A stretch of 64,000 bases of DNA, from assembly GCA_905221605.1 (NCBI GenBank), contig CAJNDS010002208.1, forward strand, positions 186,001 to 250,000, written 5' to 3'. The notes below the pieces were generated by a model. It was not told the origin of the DNA, ran no database searches, and worked only from the letters and a program-made list of their open reading frames with translations. The position numbers were made by a program, and so were the translations under genes. Source of the DNA: Symbiodinium natans. Its lineage: Eukaryota > Sar > Dinophyceae > Suessiales > Symbiodiniaceae. This document shows, piece by piece, positions 35,201 to 43,312 of this stretch; positions within the stretch are counted from its first letter, which is position 1, and each line of letters begins with the position of its first letter.

Positions 35201-38138
35201 AGTCAAAGCTCTGCTGGCGATGCCTCGTCGACCACCAAGATGACCCGGCGCTTGCTGTCAGTCACTTCCTTCACCACTGCCCGCAAGCGCTCCTGCCAAT
35301 GTACTGTGAGGCGCTTCCTACACCCTCGCGGAGCTCAGTGGCCTTGCCTCGAAGTCACCTCGGTAGCGGGTGCCAGCCAGAAGTAGTGCCAAGTCCAACT
35401 GCACGACCTGAGAAGCTGTAGCTTTGCATCGGGTCCCCACTGCATGCTGCCCGTATGCAAAGTTGCAAAATGGGGCTCCAACTCGCTTGTCCTGATGCCG
35501 TGTTGACAATTGAACTGTTCACGTACACCGCAAACTTACCCTGTTACGTGAGTGTGGCGCTGCAGGTCACGTGGCTGTCTAGAGCCTAGAGAAATTCAAC
35601 AGCTTCAGAAGGTCCTTGAGGTTCAAAGGAACCTTGCCATCGGCAATGAGCTGAGCCAGGCCCAGAGCGATTGAGGTCTTCCCGACGCCAGCCTTCAACA
35701 AGCTGGAGTTTTCACGTGCTCCATCTTGAACCACATGAATAATGCCACAGCATCCCAAAACCCCGCCGCGGCACACAAGGTCAACATCCAACGATCCGTG
35801 CCCGATGCCTCGCCCACCAGCACTGGGTTGTTCTTGGTGCGCCGGCCCAGGATTCGGATGGTTCGTCGCAACTCCTCATGGCGTCCTCGGACATCCGCAT
35901 GACAGTCTGCAGTCTCGAGCCCATAACGCAAACACCATCATTGCAAACTCAAACAAACAAAGTGCTCAAGATCGCTCAAAACTCTGTGCCCCCACACCCA
36001 CGAGCGGATCGAGGCGACCCTCTCGAGCAGCCTCTGTCAGGTCCGTGCCGTACTTGAGCCTCGGAACATGCACCAACCCGCATTCAACACGTAACGTACA
36101 TGGATTTACACGTTCACGTCCAAGTTGTCCAAGTGTTTCCGGTGACTCTTTGCTTGGGGCCTGCGCTTGAGTGGTTTTTTTGTTCTGTCGGCGGGGGAAC
36201 AGGGCAGATCATCATTACTCCGTATTCTTCCACATTTGCCACTTCCTCATCTGTCCAAAGTCGCCAGTCTCTTGCAAGCAGGCTTTTGAAAGTGCCCGGC
36301 GTCTGGGTCAGGTCAACCTCATCCTCGATGGCTGGGCGCGCTGCGCCACCCAACACCTGAAAGCAGCACAGGAGTTGACTCCCTTTCGCTTCGCTTTTGC
36401 TTCGCTCTGCACTTCGCTCGCTCGAGACCCACTCTCACTCATGCTGAATCTGTGTGCCCTGTGACTGCCCTGTGTGCCTTCTCCCCGGTGCTTTCTGTGC
36501 TCTCCTGCTGCGCCAAGGCTGCCAGCACCCTCTCGCGGAGAACCTCCGGGAGGAGCCCAACTTCACAAATCTCGATGATTTCTGTATACTTCATACGAAG
36601 GAGAATTGAATGTATGATACCTTGCAGTGCCTTGCAGCTACTCGAAACTTTCGCTGCGCAGCTATTCGCTGTTCTTGTGCCTGCTGGCTGTCAGTGGCCA
36701 GCACTTTGGCGAGCCTCAGTGACACTCCCAGACTGTTTTTGGCCTCGCACATACTCGCTTGGCCTTCAGGTTTGAGATGCTTGAGTGACTGGCAGCTTGC
36801 AACCGTTGCTCTCCACCTTGCTGACTCATTGCAAGGGGGGAAGTGGTACACAGAGTGACGGGAAGTGAGGCCCAGGCCTGGCGAAGAAGCGCCCGCAGCA
36901 GGTGGCAGGTGTTGACTTGTTGCGTGTCTGCCACAGGCAGGAGCGTCTACGCTTCGTCGTCGACTTGAGGGGCAAGCCAAGACTAACGAAAGCTAGCGCA
37001 GATTCGTCCGACTTCCTCGCGACTCACTATCGTGCCTCGACCCCCTCAAAACCCCCCCTGGCTCCCCCGATTCGCTGCCGTAACGACTATCGTGCCTTAA
37101 CTCATCCTGAAACCGCGGCCGGTTTCGCACTTGGAGGTTTCAGGCCCTAAGGTTGCTCTGGAACGTGCGAACTCTTCTGCGAACATCTCAAACTTGGGTG
37201 GCCTACTAAACTACGTCGTTTGGACTGATAACGACTCTGTGGATAGATCTTGGGGGGAAAACACCTGGGTGGATCTTGGGAGGGGTGAGAGCACATTGTA
37301 GGTTTAACAACATGTGTACATTGTATGTATATACCTATAGCACGCATCTAGTTCAGGTAGCAGCAGGTAGTTGAGGGAGCAGTGGAACTATCCATGATGT
37401 CTCATGAGTCTCATGCACGGCCACGCCTCGCTCGCGGGCGCACTCGACAGAGTCCTCTTGTGGCGGGAGGCTTGTGGTCAAGGTGCAACAAGGGAACCGA
37501 CTTGAAGCAAGGAAGGGACCCGGTTGCGGCTCTTTGCCTCCAGTACCTGTCTGGCTGACGTGGTGAAGGGAATCTCCTTCGACTTGCCGCCTGTGAGCAG
37601 TGGCACTACAATGGAAAAGTTCCGAACCAACTGCAGATGTCGCCCCGCCTTGGCCGAAGCCCACCATACGCTCGAGCTCTCTCCTTGCCTTTCAAACGCA
37701 AGTTAAAGAAAATGGCCCCCCTTGAGCCCTTGAAGCCTTAAACGGCCGATTCACTACGGGGCTATGGGGGCAGTGAGGCCTTTGTCGGCTTAAGGGCGAT
37801 TTGCAGCGGCGATTCGCTTGAGTCCCCCGTGCCTCCTCGAGGCGCACGCCCAGCGCCTGCAGCGCCTTGGCGCCCCCGCTGCCTTCGGCCAGCAGGCCCA
37901 CCACCATCATCTCCGTTCCCACGTGGTCCTCCCAGCTCCAGTTCTAGTACCTATTGAGGAACTCGGCTGTAGACTTGCTGTCCTGCTTGATGCGCTGTGC
38001 CTCGGTCTGAGCCAGCACCACCGCCTTTTTTGGGCGAACTGCTGAAGCTTTGAACTCGAGGACTCTCGACTTCAGCTCTGCGTTTCTTTTGCCACCCGTC
38101 TGCACACCTTGATGCTCCTCTCGGAGAAACGCTCGAAC
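15056..38138 (-). CDS. clpC: ClpC-type Hsp100 AAA+ chaperone (about 40 small exons)
   Basis: The gene runs from high to low coordinate. Joined exons give the full ClpC order: N-repeat 1 ([40 protein letters not shown]), N-repeat 2 ([12 protein letters not shown]), AAA+ module 1 ([24 protein letters not shown]), a short middle domain, AAA+ module 2 ([20 protein letters not shown]) and the C-terminal small domain ([16 protein letters not shown]). Two N repeats, the short middle domain and an LGF tripeptide at the ClpP-docking loop favour ClpC over ClpB. By family, ClpC unfolds substrates and feeds them to ClpP, in plastids of algae and plants. No transit-peptide exon was found upstream of 38138, so the 5' end is incomplete. 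Most introns are 54-330 bp; two exceed 5 kb. I see no frameshift in the exons joined here. Confidence 0.92.
15950..18009 (-). CDS. clpC: clpC exons: AAA+ module 2, Walker B to small domain
   Basis: Exons in order are as follows. 18009-17968 is [14 protein letters not shown] (Walker B). 17909-17851 is [20 protein letters not shown]. 16939-16894 is [15 protein letters not shown]. 16812-16780 is [11 protein letters not shown] (sensor 1). 16575-16530 is [15 protein letters not shown] and carries LGF where ClpC has IGF for docking on ClpP. 16466-16417 is [17 protein letters not shown]. 16342-16305 is [13 protein letters not shown]. 16249 to about 16178 is [20 protein letters not shown]. About 16100-16040 is [15 protein letters not shown]. 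About 15980-15950 is perhaps SFKETAR. Introns are as short as 55-63 bp. One donor is GA (at 16416), several are GC. The frame closes exactly at every listed join down to 16249. Confidence 0.9.
17163..17525 (-). CDS. Uninterrupted 120-codon ORF nested in a clpC intron
   Basis: This complete ORF starts [20 protein letters not shown] and ends with TAA. It lies inside the 911-bp clpC intron between LLDDG (17851) and LTDSRG (16939), on the same strand. The composition is well balanced, with two Gly-rich beta-like parts ([38 protein letters not shown]). I do not recognise the family. It has no introns, unlike its host, and a short A tract lies about 130 bp after the stop, at about 17034-17041 on the complement. 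A retroposed gene copy is one explanation. Coding potential looks real, but expression is unknown. Confidence 0.6.
   Translation of the reverse strand: MGVLRTPQVYKYNAKWANINGQRGSMDLSITVSPGDMDIVVAGHTLTMEHAPVAAPGAFYICGRDGDGYIYNLKVPQDLKSVNGQYSRGGVEFAGPGSPDSVGIFGVVYASLDGQSGQGK
18136..18213. repeat. (CTT)n microsatellite in clpC intron
   Basis: About 20 CTT units follow a CTC/CAT-rich lead-in. The tract lies in the 514-bp intron between the [10 protein letters not shown] exon and the AVRRRPYS exon. It reads as pure Lys, Glu or Arg on the minus strand. Confidence 0.95.
18524..18556 (-). CDS. clpC: clpC micro-exon: pore-loop 1 region ([11 protein letters not shown])
   Basis: This 33-bp exon encodes [11 protein letters not shown]. 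It continues GAPPGY of exon 25465-25433 into the Hsp100 GYVGY-x-x-GG-x-LTE substrate-gripping loop. An AG acceptor precedes GTG and a GT donor follows GAG. The upstream intron is about 6.9 kb and the downstream one 514 bp. Confidence 0.9.
20785..20852. repeat. Poly-G / poly-T low-complexity tract
   Basis: Long G runs are broken by a T10 run. The reverse strand is poly-C and gives poly-Pro frames. It lies in the large clpC intron and could form quadruplex structures or reflect difficult sequencing. Confidence 0.9.
21139..21440. repeat. GC-rich dispersed repeat family A, copy 1
   Basis: The segment begins TTCGCCTCGGCTTCCTGCCG. It contains a poly-C tract, then GCTTGGAGGAGCTGCAAACC, then GGCCGGCCCGGCTGCCGAGG, and ends GCGCAAGCGTTTACAATTA. 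The same order and near-identical sequence recur at 63289-63660, with a longer C-rich centre there. Both copies sit against AT-rich DNA. A short fragment of the end motif (GCCGAGGCGGCACGCGCAAG) also occurs at about 24834. It may be the end of a transposon or of an integrated element. Confidence 0.85.
21441..22560. other. AT-rich island in a GC-rich genome
   Basis: Base composition changes sharply here compared with the GC-rich DNA on both sides. The minus strand holds short frames such as [20 protein letters not shown] (about 21570-21510) and [20 protein letters not shown] (about 21802-21740) that look like decayed coding sequence. No family is recognised. A second island of the same kind lies at 62150-63288, also next to repeat A, so the two may come from related inserted DNA. 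Confidence 0.6.
25433..26260 (-). CDS. clpC: clpC exons: start of AAA+ module 2 (Walker A)
   Basis: Exon 26260-26187 encodes [16 protein letters not shown] then RNPQRPMA. Exon 26097-26019 encodes [18 protein letters not shown] (Walker A with GPTGVGKT) and FFGSE. Exon 25925-25897 is [10 protein letters not shown]. The 19-bp exon 25568-25550 is FMEKHT. Exon 25465-25433 is [11 protein letters not shown]. Junctions join in frame with AG acceptors followed by G or by the expected codon, and the donors are mainly GC. Together they reproduce the Hsp100 stretch from helix 1 of the second AAA+ module to the pore loop. A (CT)n microsatellite (26262-26290) lies directly against the first of these exons and forms its acceptor side. 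Confidence 0.93.
26369..26829 (-). CDS. clpC: clpC exons: linker between middle domain and AAA+ 2
   Basis: The 23-bp exon 26829-26807 encodes VTAEDVAQ. Exon 26731-26696 encodes [12 protein letters not shown], the Hsp100 WTGIPV motif with Pro changed to Ala. Exon 26611-26570 encodes [14 protein letters not shown]. Exon 26401-26369 encodes [11 protein letters not shown], the conserved GQDEAV region that continues into AVRSVARAL at 26260. Donors are GC, GC, GT and GC. A (GA)n run at 26750-26777 fills the intron between the first two exons. Confidence 0.92.
27338..28651 (-). CDS. clpC: clpC exons: short middle domain (tentative)
   Basis: After [10 protein letters not shown] (28651-28622), several helical, charged minus-strand exons lie between canonical-looking AG and GC sites. 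They are about 28563-28531 ([11 protein letters not shown]), 28138-28091 ([16 protein letters not shown]), 27850-27803 ([16 protein letters not shown]) and 27388-27338 ([17 protein letters not shown]). The last resembles the ClpC UVR-type helix with F-x-x-A-x-x-L. They fit the small coiled-coil middle domain of ClpC in length and character. There is little sequence constraint here, so exon edges and completeness are less sure than in the AAA+ modules. Confidence 0.65.
27885..27935. repeat. (AGAGAA)n microsatellite in clpC intron
   Basis: AGAGAAAGAGAAAG units lie just upstream, in gene sense, of the [10 protein letters not shown] exon. On the coding strand this is a pyrimidine-rich tract near the splice acceptor. 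Confidence 0.8.
28730..29981 (-). CDS. clpC: clpC exons: AAA+ module 1, second half
   Basis: Exons join without a gap. 29981-29922 is [20 protein letters not shown]. 29850-29816 is [11 protein letters not shown] and starts the following E codon. 29743-29711 is [10 protein letters not shown] (sensor 1). 29557-29506 is [17 protein letters not shown] with the arginine-finger ERRF. 29406-29374 is [11 protein letters not shown]. The 23-bp exon 29272-29250 is ILKGLAP. 29134-29098 is [12 protein letters not shown]. 28926-28864 is [20 protein letters not shown] plus K. 28762-28730 is [11 protein letters not shown]. Most donors are GC. The insert [10 protein letters not shown] in the Walker B to sensor 1 segment is a little longer and more Gly-rich than usual for ClpC. 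Confidence 0.93.
29998..34907. repeat. Tandem array of about 112-bp units in a clpC intron
   Basis: About 40 units of 110-113 bp follow one another. They share TAGACTCCAGATGTTGCAAA, ACCAACTGCCCCAGTG, CGCATTTGACGAGGCAGG and GCATCATGAGCATCAGCTGG. The array fills almost all of the 5242-bp intron (35223-29982) between VILVVDE and VHTLVGAG. Some units are shortened (for example near 30590-30660, 31530-31560 and 34740-34800). Because units are not a multiple of three and have no stops in some frames, both strands show long spurious ORFs. The spacing and lack of unique spacers exclude CRISPR. Confidence 0.97.
34252..34560 (-). repeat. Inverted block inside the tandem array
   Basis: At about 34251 the array switches to the reverse complement of its unit (GAAATATACCCAGCTGATGC and AACATCTGGAGTCTAGG). 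It returns to the forward orientation at about 34561. Two to three units are inverted, one of them truncated near 34372-34385. The inverted block could pair with the forward units on either side. Confidence 0.93.
35224..36059 (-). CDS. clpC: clpC exons: AAA+ module 1, first half (Walker A and B)
   Basis: Exon 36059-35998 encodes [19 protein letters not shown]. Exon 35885-35809 encodes [20 protein letters not shown] then PVLVGE. Exon 35692 to about 35620 encodes [20 protein letters not shown] then VPLNLK. Exon 35407-35348 encodes [20 protein letters not shown]. Exon 35292-35224 encodes [20 protein letters not shown] then VDE. The Walker A motif is GEAGVGKTS, with Ala where GEPGVGKT is usual; Lys and Thr are kept. 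Walker B ends VVDE. The join after LNLK is the only unclear one, since one or two residues of the LKDKR motif may be missing or sit in a small exon. Confidence 0.92.
36290..37582 (-). CDS. clpC: clpC exons: second N-domain repeat and linker (partly tentative)
   Basis: Exon 37582-37538 encodes [15 protein letters not shown], matching the EIPFTPRAKRVLE start of ClpC repeat 2, with a GC donor. About 37440-37395 reads [10 protein letters not shown]. Exon 36927 to about 36870 reads [16 protein letters not shown], like the GxEHLLLGLL helix. Other minus-strand segments (about 36740-36640, [18 protein letters not shown]; 36597-36520, [20 protein letters not shown]) may belong to this domain. About 36345-36290 reads DEVDLTQTP, which suits the linker before KYGTDLTE. 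Only the first exon and the HLLRALL exon are well supported. Confidence 0.65.
37833..38138 (-). CDS. clpC: clpC exons: first N-domain repeat
   Basis: Exon 38138-38108 encodes [10 protein letters not shown] (GT donor). Exon 38024-37983 encodes [14 protein letters not shown] (GA donor). Exon 37928-37833 encodes [20 protein letters not shown] then [12 protein letters not shown] (GC donor). They join in frame to the ClpC N-terminal pattern FERFT-x-x-A-x-x-V-x-x-AQ-x-EA-x-x-x-x-x-x-x-VGTE. The exon starts with the last two-thirds of a codon split after an acceptor, so at least one upstream exon with the start codon and targeting peptide is missing. Confidence 0.9.
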
Positions 38139-38144
38139 CTGAGA

Positions 38145-38206
38145 AGGAGGAGGAGGAGGAGGAGGAGGAGGAGGAGCAGGAGGAGGAGGAGGAGGAGGAG
38201 GAGGAA
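38145..38206. repeat. (GGA)n microsatellite forming a clpC polypyrimidine tract
   Basis: GGA units with one GCA interruption end 7 bp before the first known clpC exon. On the coding strand this is a CCT-rich pyrimidine tract directly ahead of the CTTCTCAG acceptor. Confidence 0.95.
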
Positions 38207-41200
38207 TGGAAACGGAAATGGAAACGTGGGCACATGGCCACATGGCTCAAGGGCTAAAGAATTGCCAGCATTGGATGCCAAACATGTTTTGCGTCTCTCT
38301 GGGCCGCTGGCACCATGGCTGAACGTGCAGTTGAGTGTCGCTGAGGCCACCTCTCTCCGAGGTACGAGTAGAGATAACGAGAGCACTTCATGCGTCCGGA
38401 TGGATTTGCCCGGTGAGGATGTATACACGCCCCGCACCACCACAAAAACTAGGCAGTCCTTCCGTCCGGTGTAATATTCACGATTGTGTTCTTCTCTTGA
38501 GATCATTCCTTCTACTCTCCGTACGCAGAACCCCTAGAATGGCCTCGAAGTGCACGGAGTCGCGTGGGCCACCTTTGCCAAGCAGAGCCCTGCCCTGTAC
38601 TGGTATGCCTTCGAGGTGAAGGGGTTGAGGGCCATGCGTTTGCAGGTTAGGGTTGTTGTTTCACTTTCACTGTTTCACGGCCCCTCAGGTCTCAAGGCTT
38701 GAAGTTCAGGGTTGAAGGTGCTTCGTAGAAGACATCCATGGCAACCCTGTGCTGAGGCCCCTGCCCCCGTGAGGTTGGACGAGGACCTCGCAGTCAAGAT
38801 ATGCCAGGACATCTCACTGGCACGTGAGCTGACATGCGGCAATGTGCACCGATCGCAGGCTTCCGGCATTATTGATGCCAGGTTAGGCCCGCTTGAGCTG
38901 CTCGAACTGGAACGGCGACCTGAAGAGATGGGGGTTCGAAGATGAAGGATTGCTCAGAGAATGTCGGAGACCCTCGAATTCGAAGGAGAGAAGGTGAGAG
39001 CAGGCGCGACGGTGGGTCCCCGCGCTGTTTCCCAGCACAACGGCCGAAAGCGAGAACCTCGGATGGTCATGCGCGAAGCTCCACAGACTTGTCGCTCAAG
39101 CTACTATTGCACGTTGACTGATGCAGATTTGCCAGAGCATGTAACCTGCCGAAGATCGTTTAACCCCCTTGGGTGCCCGCAAGAAAGCCGCAGCAGCCAT
39201 GACGGGGCCAACGGACTCCATGCCCTGCACGACACCAGACCAGAGTCAGGATGTCCTCTAAATGATGATGTCGCTGTTGTGAAGCGTCCGCCCACCTCCA
39301 TGCCATCTGCGGCGGCGCGAAACCTAGATTCCGCATCAGGACAGCGCCGCTCGCGAACTGTCAATCCCGAGGTCGAGGCGTTGTCCGATGAACGCCTGCC
39401 GCAGACCACACAAAAGGTGGCACTGAAGGAGAAACTAGCCGAAGGCTACCATGAACGCATATGCGCAGACTCAGGAATCGCGGTCCTGGGAAGTTCGTCC
39501 TGACAGGTAACTTTTTCCACATCTGGACTCTAGACTCTCTAGACCGACCAGGCAATCTTATGTCTGCTTAAACATGGAAAGAACACATCCGACGCGTTGG
39601 CACGACCTGTCCTGGAAGCTGAGCAACCAAGTCGCGGGACGGTCAGAAACGCCGCGGCTAAGCTCGAAGTGGCCGCAACCTGATTGTGCTTGTGAGAACA
39701 GTCCAGCAATGAACGAGCTGTTGACGAATTGAAGGGCTCTCAATGCGAGGTGTTCATGGAAAGTCGTGCTTGGTTCCCGACCACGCAGAACATTTTTTGC
39801 CGGGACACCATGACAGCAACACACGGCGACCTCAACTCCTAGTCCACACAATTCTGTGCAGCTGTGCTACGTCATGCTACGTCATGCTACGTCATGCTAC
39901 GTCATGCTGTGTCGTGCTATGTGGTGTTGCCTTCGCCCTTTATGGTGCCGCGGTGACAGGCTGTAAACAATCTGGAGCCCACTGCGGCACAAGTCTCCCA
40001 ACTCTCCTGTACGCATGGTTGTGGGTTGGTTTTCTTGGCCTTAGAATCTTAAGGCTTTGTTTTGGCTTAATTAGGCTCTTGGGGCCAAAAGGTTCCAGGG
40101 GGCATTAATGAGGATTATACGAGGAGCACCAAAGGGATCCATTCCCTCAATCCCGACAAAGCGTCAAGGAGTCTTGCTACATGGGCTGCACTGCAAAAGC
40201 TCCAGGCAAGCCATGAATCTTATCCGCCTACAAACTGCAGGCTGGACTGTCACGATGTAGGTGGAACCCTCCTCGTGTGGTGTGGGTGTAGTGTGCTTAT
40301 CGGCTGAGTCTTGGCCTGGGATCGCTGTGAGGGCCTTTCTTATTCATGACTAATTAGACCACAAGTATTGGAACTATTGGAACAACCACACATGCTCTTT
40401 GCTGATGGCGCTGAGAACCCGCATTTTACTCATTGCTCCCAGGCATTCAGGTGCCAAGTCGACAGCATCCTCAGCTACTAGAAACAAACAAGGAAGTATG
40501 GAAGCAAAGTTCTTGCCACTTAGATGTTACCCTAAGCCCCTCGTAGGCTTCGGGAAGTCACAAAGATATCCGTACCAAGCGCGAGGCTTCCCAGGTGTCC
40601 ATGCCAAAATCAAGGGCAGCTGATCGAATGTCCTTACAGCATGGAAGGCCATAGCGAGACCCCACGCCAAGCCTTCTACAAGCCCCAGCAAGCAAAGCCT
40701 TTGAAGACTGTCCGTAGCCTGTGAATCTTTCCATCGGATGCCGATCGGGCTCGTCGTGTGCGGTTGTGAAGCGGAAGGCCTGGTTTCCGGGTCCTAAAGC
40801 TTACCGGAAAAGCCCAATGGATTTCTCCAGCCTTGAGAAACGAAACAAGGCACCCGAAGATATTCCACCGTCTTTCAGTCGAGGTGTCAGGGGCAAATAG
40901 AACACATGGGTCACGCGGAACCGGGCCCCACCAACTGTGCAGATTGGAGAGCCAAGCCAAGCCGCACCTAGGAAAAAAACGGAGCCAAGCCGAGCCTTAC
41001 CTCGGCAAAAGCCAAAAAAAAACAAAAAAAAAACGGCCGGGCAATCCAAGCCGATCCAAGCCAAGCCGCATCAAAAGCCCAGCCGCACCAAGCGCTAAGC
41101 CGCACCTCGGAAAAACGTGACCCCGCGCCCTTCCCTTCTAGTCACTATCCCTTGCAGTACAATACTGTACAGGGGCTCACATAATATCTGGCAGCAAAGG

Positions 41201-43312
41201 CGTTCCCTTTTCTTCCTCTTCTCACAGCGTCTGCTGAAACACCACCTGCTGAAAGAAAAAAACTTGAGAGCACAGTTTCGCTGCGACGCCGCGAGGAGGC
41301 TACACATAGTATACCATAGGGCCATAGGATCTATAGGATGTAAATAGCGTATACCGTCGTATACTATCGTACTGTGCTCCTTCCAGCCGGCTGTGACTTG
41401 GAGACAGGGCGGCCCCCATCAACTGGACAAAACAACTGTGATGTTACGGCAAATACTTGAAAGAGTATTCCCGGCTACGGTCTCTCACTCCAGCTGAGGG
41501 TCGCTGCCCTGTAATTACTCAAGTACTTCTCCAAATTCGTGCACCCTTGCATTTCATTCATGGCAAAGATACTACCGTATGCTGTCGTATATTGCATAGA
41601 ATGTAGTAGACTACGGCCGTAAGACTATACGACACACGTTATGCTGTCTGAATATAGCACACGATTTTTTGAAGAGTTCCGACTGGGAGTTCAGCCTCAA
41701 GCGCTGCGAGTGCGCCCTGGCTAAATGTTGCCTGGGCGTTCAGCCTCATGCGCTCCAAGTGCAGCCCTGGCCAAAGGTTGCCTCAGGGATCTTCGAGGGC
41801 GCGCAAGTGCCCGTACCTCACTGACTTCCATGTCACAGGGATATGCAACGTTGCATGGAAGATAACAACCCATGTTTTTCTTTGAGGGGGTAGACATAGC
41901 TGCACACATATTACAAGGGCCTGGCCTGAACTAGCACACGATAATTTCCACGATTATCATAAGGTTATCAGATATACCACAGAAGTTCAATTGCTATTGC
42001 TAAATGCACCTTCACATACACGTCAAAGGTAGTGATGACGTGCAACGGGAGGCGCATGACTCCAGGATGATGTAGCCGTTGCAATGGGAAAGGGCGCCAT
42101 GCGCCAGGAACTTGCTTCCTGAGGAGTCCATGAAGGAAGTGCCGCCACCTTAGTTGCTCGTCAAAGCCATATTCAGGTTACGACATGTCACCACAATGTC
42201 ATACCCCAGTATACGTAGCATTCTACTGCATTGGAAATAAGAGGGCTGTGCCCATGCAAGAGGGAGCCACTGGTGCATTGATCTTCGTCCCATTGGGCTG
42301 CGGTGCTGCATCTGCCGTTCCCAAGCTCGGCCTCATCGTCGGTCCTCAAAGGAGCTGTGGGATTGCGTACTAATTATGCTAGTAGTGTATAGGGTAGCCT
42401 ATGTATCTCCAAAACAAATACAACGCTACACTATAATATTAAAGACAAGTGCAATACCATCGTACGACGATGCTGCAAGCTGGTCTTGCAAGCTTGCTAT
42501 CGCATTGCAGCATCATCTTCCGAGAACTGCCGATCAGCGTCCACGTTTGGACCACAAAGGCCCTCCAAGAGGGAAGACGCTAAGTGCCCCTTGAAGTTTT
42601 TGAAAGAAAACTGGCAGAGCCTTACCGGTACCACCCACAGCTACGCCCTACGCTCTGACAGACCTGCTTTGAGAACAGTCCTAACTCAAGAAATACAAAC
42701 GGACAAGACTTTCCAGCAGTTGTTATACTCGTACAACCCTCAGCGCTGTCCGCAGAGGTAGTTTACAAACAACGCAAACAAAAGGCATCATGGCCAAATT
42801 TGGGCACTCCAAAGCAAAGGTCAAGATTGGAGTACTTTGGTTTCAGCGGCCGTGCTCAGCAACAGGACGTAAACCCCTTTTCCAAGCAACGCAACAGGCA
42901 AAACATCAACACACGCATGGCCCCAGACCTTCAAAAGCCCATTCCGCCGGCGGGCAACACAAGCACCCCCTGGCGCCAAGTCCAGGCTCGCTTTGCAAAG
43001 GATCTAAACACATAGGTCTTTCTTGAGAAGCATGTCTGGGCTTTGAACATGTTCCATGAAAAGGAACCTCGTGCCCACCGTCATTCTCAGAATCAATCTT
43101 CAGTTCACCGCGTTTATTGAGTACCCTCCCACCGTACTTTCAAACAGTCCCCAATAGGCGCCGGCTGAAATCGCGGCAAAGACTCAACTTCAGCCCCACA
43201 CGTGTAAGCCCTGCTGCCCCCTCAGTATTGAATATTCGTCGCCTTTTCAAGGAGCTGATTGCCCAGATGCGCATGGCCGCGCCGGAAAGATCTAAGGCTT
43301 CTGTCGAGGAGC
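38207..43312. other. Between clpC and the glycine-rich gene: no recognised exon
   Basis: The missing 5' exon of clpC is expected here on the minus strand but I could not identify it. A 180-codon plus-strand frame at 38961-39503 has no recognisable motif. Structures seen are a TGCTACGTCA run of five near-identical units (39866-39912), CCAAGCC-type low complexity (40945-41105), a 50-bp direct duplication (about 41691-41785) and many GTATAC-type steps at 41300-41660. Confidence 0.5.
39866..39912. repeat. Short tandem repeat, TGCTACGTCA units
   Basis: Four good copies and a decayed fifth copy of a 10-bp unit follow each other directly. Confidence 0.85.

Noticed and set aside
35000-38138. ClpB (cytosolic or mitochondrial disaggregase) instead of ClpC
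   Set aside because: There are two N-domain repeats, the middle domain is short, and an LGF docking tripeptide is present. These fit ClpC better.
38961-39503. 180-codon plus-strand ORF starting MSETLEFEGE
   Set aside because: Longer than most chance frames, but no motif, no neighbouring exon and the opposite strand. I could not support a call.
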